Assembly (NCBI GenBank): GCA_046347625.1 | Contig: JAXMFU010000001.1 | Location: 1,426,001-1,490,000 of the forward strand | Direction of reading: 5' to 3' | Length of the DNA: 64,000 nt | DNA from: CAIMUS01 sp046347625 | Lineage (GTDB): Bacteria > Pseudomonadota > Gammaproteobacteria > Competibacterales > Competibacteraceae | Shown: positions 42,473 through 52,577 of the stretch, one piece after another | Layout of the letters: every line of letters starts with the position of its first letter | Position numbering within the stretch: the first letter of the stretch is position 1 | The notes under the pieces: generated by a model | What the model was told of the DNA's origin: nothing | Database searches by the model: none | Seen by the model: the letters and a program-made list of their open reading frames with translations, nothing else | Made by a program: the position numbers and the translations under genes

Positions 42473-44466
42473 ACACCCGACATATCCTACGCTGGGTCGG
42501 CGCCGAAGCATTTATCGCCGCGCCCATCCGACCCGCGCCCGCCATTTTGCGGTTCGACGGCGACGACTTTATGGATCGAATGCTGGGTCTGCTCGAAGCC
42601 ACGCCGCAGCGCCTGCCGGATTTGGTGGCCAAGTATGAAACCTGGAACGGCCTGGGCGCGCCGACCCCGGAACCGCCACCGGCGATCCCTACCGCTTCCC
42701 GCACCGCACGGGCGCTCAAACGCAGTGTCGCCCTGCTCGGTTTCCGCCGTGCCGTGCAACCGCCCGCGAGTCCGGAACCCAAGTCGGAGTCGACCCCCAC
42801 CCTCAAGCTGTTCCAACCCGTCCATCAGCGCTATTATCTCGCCGCCGCGCATTTAGTCTGCGAACAGCCCGGCCTGCCGCCACGCATTGCTTCGGCCGGC
42901 GACCGCAGCGGTTTTGTCCTGCGGCGACTGCTGAAAACCACCGGTGGCGCGGTGGTGGAACATGGCTTTGTCAAGGAAAACGGGACACCGGGTTGCTGGA
43001 CGCCGCTCGCCGCGCCGAATAGCGAACTGGCGCCCAACGAGGAATGGCTGCCGGTCTTCCCGCTCAACTACGCCCCGCCCACCGGTCCCCGGCGACCGCT
43101 GCTGGCCGGACTGATTCCGGTCGCGCGGCATGACGAATACCGCTTCGCCCGGCGCACCACGACCGCCACACCCTCACCGGATCCCGCCGCCGAACGCATC
43201 GCCGAGCTTAAGGCGCTGGCGCAAACGAAGCTCGTGGCGCCCTGGCAGGCGCTGGTCGAACGGGCGGTGCAAAGCATGACGACGGCGCAGATCAAGTCGG
43301 GCGATAACGGTAAGGAGATACCGGCCGAGATCGGCAATGTGCGCGACGCCTGCATCGCCCTCAACGACCAGCTTTGCGAAGCCTCCTGGCGGCTGTTACA
43401 GGACTTCCGCGAATTCCTGCACGCCCATTTGCCGGAAGTGGAAAAGCGCTTGAATCAAGCCGCGCCTACGTCGCCGACCTCGAGCGATGACAAGCTGCTG
43501 CGCGCATTGGAAGATGCCGTCTGGCCTACCGGCGTACAGAACGGGCTGGAGCCTTCCCTGTCGGATGGGCTCAAACCGTTGCGCCCATTTTCTGTGTCGC
43601 TGCGCGCCGCACTCGACGCTATCGGCACCGCGGCCGGCACGGTCTCCACCAACCTCGACAACAGCGTCGGGCATTTCCCGAACCTGACCGACGCCTGGCC
43701 AACTTTCGCCTTCCCGCTGGTGCTGGCCGATGCGAACACAACGGCTTTGCAATTGCGGCTGCCGCTCGGCGCTGCGTCCAATATTCTCCTGGACGATAAC
43801 GCCCAGAATACGGCTGACAATGCGATAGCGGCGCTGTTCGATACTTTCATCGCGCCCGCCGTCGAGGCCGCCGTCCATGCCGGCCAATCGGGAACGGCCA
43901 CCCCGCAGGCGACATCCGCCGCCCGCCTGGCGAACGATTTGGCGCAAAGCCTGGCCGCCGACCCCGGGCCGCCCCGCTACGTGCTGCGCTTCGTGCATAA
44001 GCGCTGCGACTGCGGGCCGTTGCAGCCGCTGGTGATCTCGGCCCCGTCCGAGGTATTCGAACTGGCCGGCTTCTTCGACAGCGAGGCGCCGCTGCGACCG
44101 ATCCGCATCGCGCTGCCCTTCGACACCACGCCGGGCGGACTGCGCAAGTTCGGCAAGAACAGCGCGTTCATTATGTCCGACGTGCTCTGCGGTCAGATGA
44201 AACGGGTGCGCAAGTTCGGGTTCGGCCGGCTGGTGCGGGCGGTGTTGCCTTGGCCGTTTCATAAGGATCTCGATGTCGGCGACATGGCGCCCTGTAGCGA
44301 CGCGGGCGGTAACTTCGGCGTGATCTGCTCGCTGTCGATTCCGATCATCACTCTGGTCGCGTTTATCCTGCTGATCGTGATCGCGGTTCTGCTCGATCTG
44401 ATTTTCCGCTGGTTGCCGTTTTTAATCGCCTGTTTCCCGGTTCCCGGACTGAAAGGAAAACGCTGA
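42469..44466 (+). CDS. Injection-system protein with C-terminal membrane segments
   Basis: A 665-residue product starting in an ATGA overlap with the spike gene and ending on the start of the gp25 gene. The N-terminal part (residues 1-230) has RHILRWVGAEAFIAAPIRPA and a Pro-rich linker; the middle (about 240-480) is helical; near 510 lies a Cys motif (VHKRCDCGPLQPLV). The last 60 residues hold a strong hydrophobic stretch (IPIITLVAFILLIVIAVLLD then LIFRWLPFLIACFPV), enough for two membrane passes. I do not recognise a family. Tight coupling within the baseplate block suggests a structural role, possibly anchoring the particle to a membrane. Confidence 0.75.
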   Translation: MNTRHILRWVGAEAFIAAPIRPAPAILRFDGDDFMDRMLGLLEATPQRLPDLVAKYETWNGLGAPTPEPPPAIPTASRTARALKRSVALLGFRRAVQPPASPEPKSESTPTLKLFQPVHQRYYLAAAHLVCEQPGLPPRIASAGDRSGFVLRRLLKTTGGAVVEHGFVKENGTPGCWTPLAAPNSELAPNEEWLPVFPLNYAPPTGPRRPLLAGLIPVARHDEYRFARRTTTATPSPDPAAERIAELKALAQTKLVAPWQALVERAVQSMTTAQIKSGDNGKEIPAEIGNVRDACIALNDQLCEASWRLLQDFREFLHAHLPEVEKRLNQAAPTSPTSSDDKLLRALEDAVWPTGVQNGLEPSLSDGLKPLRPFSVSLRAALDAIGTAAGTVSTNLDNSVGHFPNLTDAWPTFAFPLVLADANTTALQLRLPLGAASNILLDDNAQNTADNAIAALFDTFIAPAVEAAVHAGQSGTATPQATSAARLANDLAQSLAADPGPPRYVLRFVHKRCDCGPLQPLVISAPSEVFELAGFFDSEAPLRPIRIALPFDTTPGGLRKFGKNSAFIMSDVLCGQMKRVRKFGFGRLVRAVLPWPFHKDLDVGDMAPCSDAGGNFGVICSLSIPIITLVAFILLIVIAVLLDLIFRWLPFLIACFPVPGLKGKR

Positions 44467-44861
44467 TGGACGAAGCCCTTATCTACGGTCGCGGCTTTGG
44501 CTTTCCGCTGCGGGTCGGCCCCGATGGAAGATTGGCCTGGTCGACCGGCGAAACCAATGTGCGCGAATCGCTGCGCCTGATTCTGCTGACCGGCCAGGGC
44601 GAACGGCTGCGCCGGCCGACCTTCGGCGCCGGTCTGGAGCGCTTTCTGTTCGAACCCAACACGCCGGCGACCTGGCGGGCCATCGAGGAAAGCATTCGCC
44701 GCAACCTGGAACGATGGGAACCGCGCCTCAAGGTCGAAGCCGTTACCGTCGGCGCCGATCCCGATAACCCCGAGGCCGCACTTGCAACCCTGGCTTTCAC
44801 GCTCGTCGCCACCGGTGAAGCCGGCCGCACGAGCCTGAGCATTCCCGTTCAGGGCCGCTGA
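44466..44861 (+). CDS. Baseplate wedge protein (gp25/GPW family; Cis9-like)
   Basis: A 131-residue gp25-like protein: GFGFPLRVGPDGRLAWSTGE, VRESLRLILLTGQGERLRRP, TFGAGLERFLFEPNTPATWR, then a C-terminal RTSLSIPVQGR. It contains the LTxxGER(L)xRPxFG signature. gp25 connects the sheath to the wedge. Its ATG overlaps the previous stop. Confidence 0.94.
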   Translation: MDEALIYGRGFGFPLRVGPDGRLAWSTGETNVRESLRLILLTGQGERLRRPTFGAGLERFLFEPNTPATWRAIEESIRRNLERWEPRLKVEAVTVGADPDNPEAALATLAFTLVATGEAGRTSLSIPVQGR

Positions 44862-44883
44862 GCGTTACTGTAGCGAGACCGCC

Positions 44884-47184
44884 ATGCCGATCACTCTGCC
44901 CGCCATCGACGACCGCGACTTCGACACCCTGGTCAGGGACGCGCTGACCTTCGCTGCGGTGCATGCGCCCGAGTGGACCCACACCGGTCCATCCGATCCC
45001 GGTGTAACCCTGGTCGAGCTGTTCGCCTTTATGGCCGAAACCCTGCTCTACCGCGCCAACCTGATCCCCGAACGCAACCGGCTCAAGTTTCTGCAACTGC
45101 TCGGTGTCCCGCTGCGACCGGCCAGCCCAGCGCACGGCCTGGTACAATTGCGCAACGAGGCCGGCGATCAGAGCAATCGAACGCTGCCTTCGGGCCTGCC
45201 ATTGTTCGCCGGCGCGCTGCCGTTCATCACGGACGCGGGCCTGGATGTACCGCCGGTCGACGGGCTGGCGGTGATCAAGCGCACCGTGGTCTCACCGGAT
45301 CCAGCCCTGCTCGACTATTACAAAGAGTTGTACGAAGCCACCGGGCGCGACTGGACGGCGGCGAGCGGGACCGGGGTAGACGCCGACCAGTCCGATGCCA
45401 CCACGGTGCCGGACCCGGTACTGTACGAAACTGTCGCCCTGACCGATCTGGCCGCCGCACCCGACATCGGCGCCGAAGCGGTCGATGGCGCGCTCTGGCT
45501 GGCCGTGCTGGCAACCGAAAAAGCGGTACCGTCCGCCGCCAAGGCGGCCGAACGCGCCGGTGCGCTGGCCAACGCCCGCGAGCAACTCGCCGGCCGTACC
45601 TTATCGATCGGCCTGATTCCGGAGCCGGCGGAAGCGTCGGCCCGCCTGATTCCCGGCGGTCCGGCCACACCGCCACCGGCCTTTACCGTCTGGATGCCCA
45701 ACCTCGACGGCGCCACCGGCGGTGGCAATGCCGTTTATCGCCGGCTCGATGCGGTCGCACCCGAAGGTTTTCCGGAACGCCCCGGCATTCTACAGGTCAC
45801 CCTGCCTGCCGAAGCCGCCAGGATTGGTACCTGGCCCGAAGACGAACCGCTGGAAGCCGGTGTCGGTGACCTGCCGCCGCTGCCGGCCGACGAGGCGGTT
45901 GCCAACCGGCTGCTGACCTGGCTGCGGATCGACGGCCTGGCGGTCGGCGGCGTGCGGCTGCGCTGGGCCGGCCTGCACTGTACGCCGGTCACCCAGCGTA
46001 CCCGGGTCGCGCGCGAACTGCTTGCGCCCGGCGACGGCGATGTCGAGCAGCAACGTCGGCTCGGCCACGGTCAAGTTCTCGAAGATTCGATCCGGCTCAG
46101 CGTGGGCGGCCAACTGTGGACGCTGACCGACGAGCTCGAAGCCGCGTCCGCCGAAGGCAAGCCCGAAGCCAATGTATTCGCGCTCGATGCCGAAGCCGGC
46201 ATCGTGCGGTTCGGCGACGGCGTGCATGGTGCCCGTCCCGCGCTCGGCGCCGAGATCGCGGTCGGCTACGATTGGTCGAACGGTGCCGCCGGTAACGTCC
46301 CGGCCGGCGCCATTACCCTCGGCCCCGAGTTGCCGACCGGTTTCAAAGTCACCAATCCGATGGCCTGTATCGGCGGCGTGGACGGCGAGGACGCCGCAAC
46401 CGCCGAGCGGCGTATCCCGCTGGTGCTGCGCCACCGCGACCGCGCCGTCAGCGCCGACGATTTCGTCGAAGTCATCAAGGCTGCACCGGGAGCCGATGTC
46501 GGTCGGGTCGACGTGCTGGCCGCCTGGCATCCCGAGCTATCCCCCGCCCTGCCCGGCGACCAGCCCGGCGTCGTCACCGCCATGGTGATTCCCCGGCTCG
46601 ATCCGGCCCACCCCGACAACCCGGTTCCCAGCCCGGATTTTATCAATACGCTCTGTACCTATCTGGCGCCCCGGCGGCTGGTAACTTGCGAAGTATTGCT
46701 GCGCGGACCGGTATACACGGGAATATGGATCAGTGTCGGCATCGACATGGTGGCGGGGCAGGCGGTGGCCATCGTGCGCGAACGGGTGCGCGCCGCGCTG
46801 CGCGACCATCTGGCGCCGCTGCCGCCGGCGCTTACCGGCGCCCCGACGGCACTGCTGCCGGGCTTGGAAAACGGCTGGCCGTTGTTCCGCGCGGTGACAG
46901 CGCACGAACTGGCGGCCGTGGTCTGGCGTACCGAGGGTGTGGCCAATGTTAACGGTCTGCTGCTGGCCGACGCCGGCGGCAGCCAGCGCGACAGCGTGCC
47001 GATGCAGGGACTGCAATTGCCGATTATCGCCGGGCTGTCGGTGACACTTGGCGATCCGGTTCCGCTCGATGAACTGATCGGCCGCGGCGGTGCCGGCTTG
47101 GACGGCGGCGACGGCGGCGGCGCTGCGGGTGGCATTGGACGGGCGCGGCGACTGCCCGTACCCAAGGTTCCACAGGAGTGTTGA
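44884..47184 (+). CDS. Baseplate protein, gpJ-like (Cis11-like)
   Basis: A 766-residue wedge protein. It begins PITLPAIDDRDFDTLVRDAL and THTGPSDPGVTLVELFAFMA (the gpJ/Afp11 start), includes YRANLIPERNRLKFLQLLGV, RFGDGVHGARPALGAEIAVG and the RDRAVSADDFVEVIKAAPGA segment, and the C-terminal VRERVRAALRDHLAPLPPAL. The family is the main wedge scaffold in extracellular injection systems. The last 40 residues are Gly-rich. Confidence 0.92.
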   Translation: MPITLPAIDDRDFDTLVRDALTFAAVHAPEWTHTGPSDPGVTLVELFAFMAETLLYRANLIPERNRLKFLQLLGVPLRPASPAHGLVQLRNEAGDQSNRTLPSGLPLFAGALPFITDAGLDVPPVDGLAVIKRTVVSPDPALLDYYKELYEATGRDWTAASGTGVDADQSDATTVPDPVLYETVALTDLAAAPDIGAEAVDGALWLAVLATEKAVPSAAKAAERAGALANAREQLAGRTLSIGLIPEPAEASARLIPGGPATPPPAFTVWMPNLDGATGGGNAVYRRLDAVAPEGFPERPGILQVTLPAEAARIGTWPEDEPLEAGVGDLPPLPADEAVANRLLTWLRIDGLAVGGVRLRWAGLHCTPVTQRTRVARELLAPGDGDVEQQRRLGHGQVLEDSIRLSVGGQLWTLTDELEAASAEGKPEANVFALDAEAGIVRFGDGVHGARPALGAEIAVGYDWSNGAAGNVPAGAITLGPELPTGFKVTNPMACIGGVDGEDAATAERRIPLVLRHRDRAVSADDFVEVIKAAPGADVGRVDVLAAWHPELSPALPGDQPGVVTAMVIPRLDPAHPDNPVPSPDFINTLCTYLAPRRLVTCEVLLRGPVYTGIWISVGIDMVAGQAVAIVRERVRAALRDHLAPLPPALTGAPTALLPGLENGWPLFRAVTAHELAAVVWRTEGVANVNGLLLADAGGSQRDSVPMQGLQLPIIAGLSVTLGDPVPLDELIGRGGAGLDGGDGGGAAGGIGRARRLPVPKVPQEC

Positions 47185-47185
47185 G

Positions 47186-50100
47186 ATGGACGTCAACAAT
47201 ACCCGCTATCACGCATTGGTTACCCAGGCCGATTGGGAGCGGCTTCTGGCCGAACCGGTCGAGGACCGCACGCTGGAGTGGAGCGAAGGCGGCAGGTCGA
47301 TGCTCGACGGTCATGTGTGCAAGCCTGGAACGGGCGGACTGGCGCTCAAGGCACTGGTGTTCGAGTTCAAGCCCGGTCGCTGGCGGCAGGGTGGAGCGGT
47401 TACGTCGCCGCCGACCGAACCGGGGTCGTTCACGGAGCAAACCGGTCGCGGCGGCGTTTTCGACGCTTACGGCAATCTCTACTCGATTTCCGCCGACCAC
47501 CATACGCTGCGTGTACGTTCTGTCGGCAGCGGCGCCATGTCCGATTTCTGGCCGGTGACCGGTGCAACGCCCGGCGACGCCGTGCACGACGGCGTCGGCG
47601 CGATCGAAGGACTGACCGCCGGTCGACGCAGCGCCCGGCCCGGCAGCATGCAAGTCGGCGGCTTCAGGCCGGTACCACCCGAGCGTGCGCCCGGCCCGGT
47701 GCAGCTCGATGCCATCACCGTTACCACCGGTCATTACCTGGTGGCCGTCTCGGTCGAAGCCGGCGGGCTGCTGATTTTCGATCTGTATGGAGCCGGTCCG
47801 CCGCTGTTCCAAGCCTGGCCCGGACTGGAGTCCGACCATCCGGTCGAAGCGCTGGTCGCGCTGGAGGACGGCGGCATCGGCGCATTGATCGGCAGTCGGC
47901 TATGGCGCCTGGGGGCGGACCTCAAGCCGCGCATCGAGGCCGGCACGGCGACCGCCTTTGGAGCGGGTAGCTCGCCGCCGAGCGGCGTTGCGGCCCAAGC
48001 TGCCGTTGTTCCGCCCCAGCCCTGCCTGCTCGATCTGCGTCCGGCACTCGGCGCCGACACCCGTGTTACCGCCGTCGCCGCCCTGCGCGGCGAACGTTTG
48101 CTGGTCGTCGGCCATCGGACGGACGAACCTAACCGATTGTATACAGGCGTGATTCGCCTGAACGGTGAGGTCATTCCGGTGAGCGACGGACGGCAGTCGG
48201 ACCGGCCAACGCCGGCGCCTTCACTCAATCAGCTTATCGCCGCTATCGTCGCACCCGACCCCGACACCGGCGAACGGGCCGAACCGCTACTGGCCGACCG
48301 CACGCTGGCCGTCGATTACGGCGCCGCCACCCTCGACGCCGACCGGAACGATGTCGCTTTTTCCTTTATCGTACCGGCGGCGGGTGGCGATCAAGCTTTC
48401 CGCTTCTCGGCCGGCTGGCGTGATGGTGCGCTCGCCATCGCCGTCGAGCCGCTGTATCTACCCATGCGGCGCTATCTCGGCATGGGCTTGGCCGCACTGC
48501 CCGCCGGCATGACCCTGCGTGCTTACACGGCGGCGCGGGTCTTCTATGCCGCCGACGAGCGCTGGGTACCGCTGCTGGCACTGTCGCAACCCCGCTATCC
48601 ATACGAGGCGGCGGTGCTTACTCCGATCTGGGACAGTGCCATTCCCGGTTGTGTCTGGCATCGCCTGGCGCTCGATCTGCGCTTGCCGGCCGGAACCGGC
48701 GTCATCATCGAAACCCGTGCCGCCGACACCGCCGCCGATCTGTCATCCCTGCCCTGGCGCCGCGCGCCGGGACCTGTCCGCGTACCGGGTGGCAGCGAAT
48801 TGTCCTGGCGCGATTCCAGCGCCGGAGGCGACGCTGCCTCGGGCACCTGGGGCACGTTGTTACAAGCCGCTCACGGTCGTTATTTCCAAGCCCGTATCAC
48901 CCTGTCCGGCGACGGCAAGCAAACTCCCCTGCTGCACACACTACGGGTCTGGTATCCGCGCTTTTCGTATGCGCGCGACTATCTGCCGCCGGTATTCCGT
49001 GAAGACCCCGTCAGCGCCGATTTTCTCGACCGGCTGCTGGCCTTATTCGAAGGCGAGTTTACCCGCTGGGAAGACCGCATCGTTGCCGCCCAATGGCTGT
49101 TCGATGCACGTACGGTACCGGCGGAAAGCCTGGAGTGGCTGGCCGGCTGGCTGGGACTTGCCTTCGACCCAGCGACCGATGAAGCTCGGCGCCGCCTGCT
49201 GGTACGCCATGCGATGACCAATCACGCCCGGCGTGGCACGGTACCCGGTCTGCTGCTGAGTGCGACCCTGGCGTGGGAAACCACCGCCGACGAAAACTGG
49301 CTGATCGCGCCCGAGCAACTGGCCGAGCGCCCGCACGGCCTGCGCTTACAGGAAATGTTCGGCTTCGTCGCCCCGTTGCCGCCCGGTGCATGGCAACCTA
49401 CGCAAGGTCGCGCCGCGCTGTTGGCGCGGCTGGATGAAGACGGCTCGCTGGTGGACCCGGATGCACCGGCGATGGTTCAGCCTGGTGCCAGCGTCCCGTC
49501 CGACCGCCATGCCCGCCTGCTGGGTGCGTTCGGCTTTATCCCGCGTGCTGCGATCGAGGAAGCCCGGCTGTGGGCCGGTTGGACTGCGGCGCAACAGGCG
49601 CTGAACGCGAGCGCAGTTTCCGACGCCGCTGCAATCCCCGCCTTGCCGGTCGATGAGCCTGCCGCCGCCGACCGCCAAGCCTGGACCGATTATCTGGCCG
49701 CCAGCCGGCCCTGCGCACCGCTGCGTCAACGCTGGCAGGATTTCCTCGCGCGGTATTGGCGGCGGGTATCGGCGCTGAATGCCGCCTGGGGCACGCACTG
49801 GCGCGGCTTCGAGCGCATTCCAGCGCCGGTTGCAGTGCCGACGGCCGATGCGGCGCTGGCCGACTGGTATCGCTTCGAGGCACGGGTATTGCGCAGTCTC
49901 GCCAACGCGCACCGCTTCCGCATCGTGCTGCCGCTGCCCGGCGGTACTCTCGATTTCGACGAACTGACGCGCCGGCGCGCCGCCGTGCTGCGCGTGGTCG
50001 AGCGGGAGAAGCCCGCCCATACCGTGGCCGAGGTACGGTTCGGCTTCGACCTGTTTCGCGTCGGCGAAGCGCGGCTGGGACTGGACACGCGGCTGGAAAC

Positions 50101-50224
50101 CGGCCTGGCGCGGCGGCCCGAATTAGCGCCCGCCGTGCTCGGACGCATCGATCTTGGCGGCGCGAGACTCGCGCCAACCCGTCCTCAACCGCCGGCGGAC
50201 CGCATCGGTCTGGATCGCGGCTAA
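47186..50224 (+). CDS. Baseplate protein, gpI-like with long N-terminal beta-domain (Cis12-like)
   Basis: A 1012-residue protein from the ATG at 47186. Residues 1-580 are beta-rich with repeating blades (GVFDAYGNLYSISADHHTLR, HYLVAVSVEAGGLLIFDLYG), which could form a propeller. Then come the gpI-type phage-tail region (RDYLPPVFREDPVSADFLDR, LLALFEGEFTRWEDRIVAAQ, WLAGWLGLAFDPATDEARRR, LLVRHAMTNHARRGTVPGLL) and a C-terminal helical part. The second wedge subunit partners the gpJ-like protein. The fused blade domain makes it longer than phage gpI. Confidence 0.88.
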   Translation: MDVNNTRYHALVTQADWERLLAEPVEDRTLEWSEGGRSMLDGHVCKPGTGGLALKALVFEFKPGRWRQGGAVTSPPTEPGSFTEQTGRGGVFDAYGNLYSISADHHTLRVRSVGSGAMSDFWPVTGATPGDAVHDGVGAIEGLTAGRRSARPGSMQVGGFRPVPPERAPGPVQLDAITVTTGHYLVAVSVEAGGLLIFDLYGAGPPLFQAWPGLESDHPVEALVALEDGGIGALIGSRLWRLGADLKPRIEAGTATAFGAGSSPPSGVAAQAAVVPPQPCLLDLRPALGADTRVTAVAALRGERLLVVGHRTDEPNRLYTGVIRLNGEVIPVSDGRQSDRPTPAPSLNQLIAAIVAPDPDTGERAEPLLADRTLAVDYGAATLDADRNDVAFSFIVPAAGGDQAFRFSAGWRDGALAIAVEPLYLPMRRYLGMGLAALPAGMTLRAYTAARVFYAADERWVPLLALSQPRYPYEAAVLTPIWDSAIPGCVWHRLALDLRLPAGTGVIIETRAADTAADLSSLPWRRAPGPVRVPGGSELSWRDSSAGGDAASGTWGTLLQAAHGRYFQARITLSGDGKQTPLLHTLRVWYPRFSYARDYLPPVFREDPVSADFLDRLLALFEGEFTRWEDRIVAAQWLFDARTVPAESLEWLAGWLGLAFDPATDEARRRLLVRHAMTNHARRGTVPGLLLSATLAWETTADENWLIAPEQLAERPHGLRLQEMFGFVAPLPPGAWQPTQGRAALLARLDEDGSLVDPDAPAMVQPGASVPSDRHARLLGAFGFIPRAAIEEARLWAGWTAAQQALNASAVSDAAAIPALPVDEPAAADRQAWTDYLAASRPCAPLRQRWQDFLARYWRRVSALNAAWGTHWRGFERIPAPVAVPTADAALADWYRFEARVLRSLANAHRFRIVLPLPGGTLDFDELTRRRAAVLRVVEREKPAHTVAEVRFGFDLFRVGEARLGLDTRLETGLARRPELAPAVLGRIDLGGARLAPTRPQPPADRIGLDRG

Positions 50225-50244
50225 AACTTTATCGGGAGATCATC

Positions 50245-52575
50245 ATGGGCTGCTGTAGCGGTTACCACTTTGCCCCCGCCCCCGACGCCGCGTTGGACCC
50301 GAGCCAGCGCGTCAATTTCACGTTCGGCATGGTGCTCGGCGTCGACGATTTCCGGCAGGAGCATGCTTATCTGGCGGGACGCGACGAACGTGCCCTGCGC
50401 GAAACCATTGGTTACGGTGTGATCGGCGGCCTCGAGGTGAAGGCGCCCAGCATGGCCGAGGTAAAGGTCACGTCCGGTCTGGCGTTGCTCCCCGACGGTA
50501 AGCTGGTGGCGGTCACGGTCGATCAGTGCGCCAGCCTGAGCGAGTGGCTAACCGGTCCCGGCAAGGACGGCGCCGCCGGCAAATCCGGTGCTGCCCACGT
50601 TTACATCGTACTGCGCTATGCGGAAGTAAGCGGTACGCCGGTACCGATTCCCGGCGAACCCTGCCGCGATGAAAGCACGCTCCAGGCCGATTCGCGCATC
50701 GCCGACAGCTTTACCCTCGACTTCAGTTGGACGCCACCCACCGGCCTGGAAGACGACGGCCTGCGGACCTTTGCCGCCTGGCTGCGCGCGATCGAGGTAC
50801 GCGATGCGCCGGTCGATGCCGTCGATATTTCCGAGTTCCAGGATGCCGTCGCAGCCGGGGTAAAGGTCGCCATCGCCAACTGGCCCCGGAATCCCGACAA
50901 CCCGCCGCTGGCCGCAACGCCCGGAGTCACCCCTGCAACGGACTGGGGCAGCCCACCGGCTCACCTTGTGATCCCACGGGCGCGCTACGCCGAATATATC
51001 AATGCAGCCTTCGACGTATGGATACGTCAATTGCGCCCGCTTTACGCGGCCAAACACGGCCCGGCACCGCCGGCCGATCCTAACGCCGAGACCGGTCTAC
51101 TGCTCGCCGCCATCGATTTCCAACTCGACAACGGCAATCCGACCGGCGGCGTGACCGCGCGCTGGCTGGGACGCCCCCAGTTGCTGCATCTGCGCCTGCT
51201 GCAGGAATGGTTGTTCACCAATGTCGAGAACGACGCCCCGCGCGAGGCGCATTATGTGCTGGGCAAGGGCGATAAGCGCTTGCCGAATGCGCAAAATCTG
51301 GCGCATGACTTCGGCGGGCACGACAAGGCACTCGCCAGGGTCGATCTTAGCGACGGCTCGCCACCGGGCGGTGAGGCCACGCTGCGGCCGGCGGTCAAAT
51401 GGCCGGGTGGCTCCTCCAAGGCGGACGCACCCGACTACTACGGGCCGAATATGGCTGAACCGATTCCGGTCCACGACGGCGGCACCGGGCAGAGCAAATC
51501 TCCCGAGCAAGGTCAGTTACTGGTCGGTATGCCGGTTGCCGGAAGCCCGCCGCCGCCGGCCCGCTTCCGGCTGGGCCGGCTGCTGGGTAAGGAGTCCACC
51601 AGCCCGCCGCACGGCGGCAACATTACTGTCGATGTCACCTCGAACGCCCCCAATATCCTGCTCGATACGGCGCAGGACATCCATACCGGTGCCAGCCCGA
51701 CCTTTGCCGGGCTGAGCATCGGCGGCGAGGCCAACGTCGGCGACCTGCTCCACGCGCACCGGCTCCAACTCGATCAACCGCTTGCCATCGACTCCGGTGG
51801 CACCGGCCTCGACCAGCATCCGCAACATTTGCAGGTGTTGGTGGGTGCCCCCGAGATGGGCGAGCGCACAGGTCACTACGTGCTGGCGCGGCTGGTGGAT
51901 GGTACGAATACCACGGTTCGGCTGCTGCCGCCCAACGTAGTGGATGACGGCCCCGTGATAGACAGGCCAAGGCCCGACCTGGGCAGACCTGGCGACCTGG
52001 CGGACAGGAACGGCTGGCGCATCGTCATCGACGCCGCCGGCGGCGGTCAGATCATCGCGGGGGGCGATCCATCCAGTCTGACTATCGAGCAGACGGATGA
52101 AGCGACGGTGATCGCCACCGTCCAGCCGCTGCATACCGGAGCGGTGCCGCAATTCGCCGGTGCGACCCTGACCCGGTTGGAACCCCTGCCGCAATCGCGT
52201 CCTGTGGTCGCCGACCCCGACGGCCGGCTCGGCCTACTGGAACGTGGCCCGCTCGCCTGGGGAGCGCGTGTCATTCGCAGCCAGGACGAAGCGAAGGTGC
52301 GCGACGACGACCAGGTGCTGGTGTTTGCCAGCGGCTCAGAAAAACCCATCGACTTTGAACTGCCGCCCGCCCGCTCCTTGAAGTTGCAGACCGGCCCGAA
52401 AGAAAGCAAGGCGGTGGACAGCCGGGTGCTGGTGCTCAAGGCCACACGGCAAGGCGGGAGCGTGCGCGTGACCGGCGAGCTCGAGCTGGACCAGATCACG
52501 CTCGAACCCGGCCAAAGCTCGACCGTTATCGCGGTCGCCGAGCTTGGACGGTGGCTGGTCATCGGGAGATCTTGA
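50245..52575 (+). CDS. Fibre-like protein with baseplate-attachment N-terminus
   Basis: A 776-residue protein starting MGCCSGYHFAPAPD. Residues about 25-110 form a domain shared with the next gene (FTFGMVLGVDDFRQEHAYLA ... VTSGLALLPDGKLVAVTVDQ). The second half has phage-fibre signatures in two copies: HDGGTGQSKSPEQGQLLVG and DSGGTGLDQHPQHLQVLVG, plus IHTGASPTFAGLSIGG and LHTGAVPQFAGATL. Such repeats are found in long tail fibres, so this is the best candidate for the receptor-binding fibre. No chaperone gene is obvious. GGGAGA precedes the ATG at 50245. Confidence 0.75.
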   Translation: MGCCSGYHFAPAPDAALDPSQRVNFTFGMVLGVDDFRQEHAYLAGRDERALRETIGYGVIGGLEVKAPSMAEVKVTSGLALLPDGKLVAVTVDQCASLSEWLTGPGKDGAAGKSGAAHVYIVLRYAEVSGTPVPIPGEPCRDESTLQADSRIADSFTLDFSWTPPTGLEDDGLRTFAAWLRAIEVRDAPVDAVDISEFQDAVAAGVKVAIANWPRNPDNPPLAATPGVTPATDWGSPPAHLVIPRARYAEYINAAFDVWIRQLRPLYAAKHGPAPPADPNAETGLLLAAIDFQLDNGNPTGGVTARWLGRPQLLHLRLLQEWLFTNVENDAPREAHYVLGKGDKRLPNAQNLAHDFGGHDKALARVDLSDGSPPGGEATLRPAVKWPGGSSKADAPDYYGPNMAEPIPVHDGGTGQSKSPEQGQLLVGMPVAGSPPPPARFRLGRLLGKESTSPPHGGNITVDVTSNAPNILLDTAQDIHTGASPTFAGLSIGGEANVGDLLHAHRLQLDQPLAIDSGGTGLDQHPQHLQVLVGAPEMGERTGHYVLARLVDGTNTTVRLLPPNVVDDGPVIDRPRPDLGRPGDLADRNGWRIVIDAAGGGQIIAGGDPSSLTIEQTDEATVIATVQPLHTGAVPQFAGATLTRLEPLPQSRPVVADPDGRLGLLERGPLAWGARVIRSQDEAKVRDDDQVLVFASGSEKPIDFELPPARSLKLQTGPKESKAVDSRVLVLKATRQGGSVRVTGELELDQITLEPGQSSTVIAVAELGRWLVIGRS

Positions 52576-52577
52576 GT

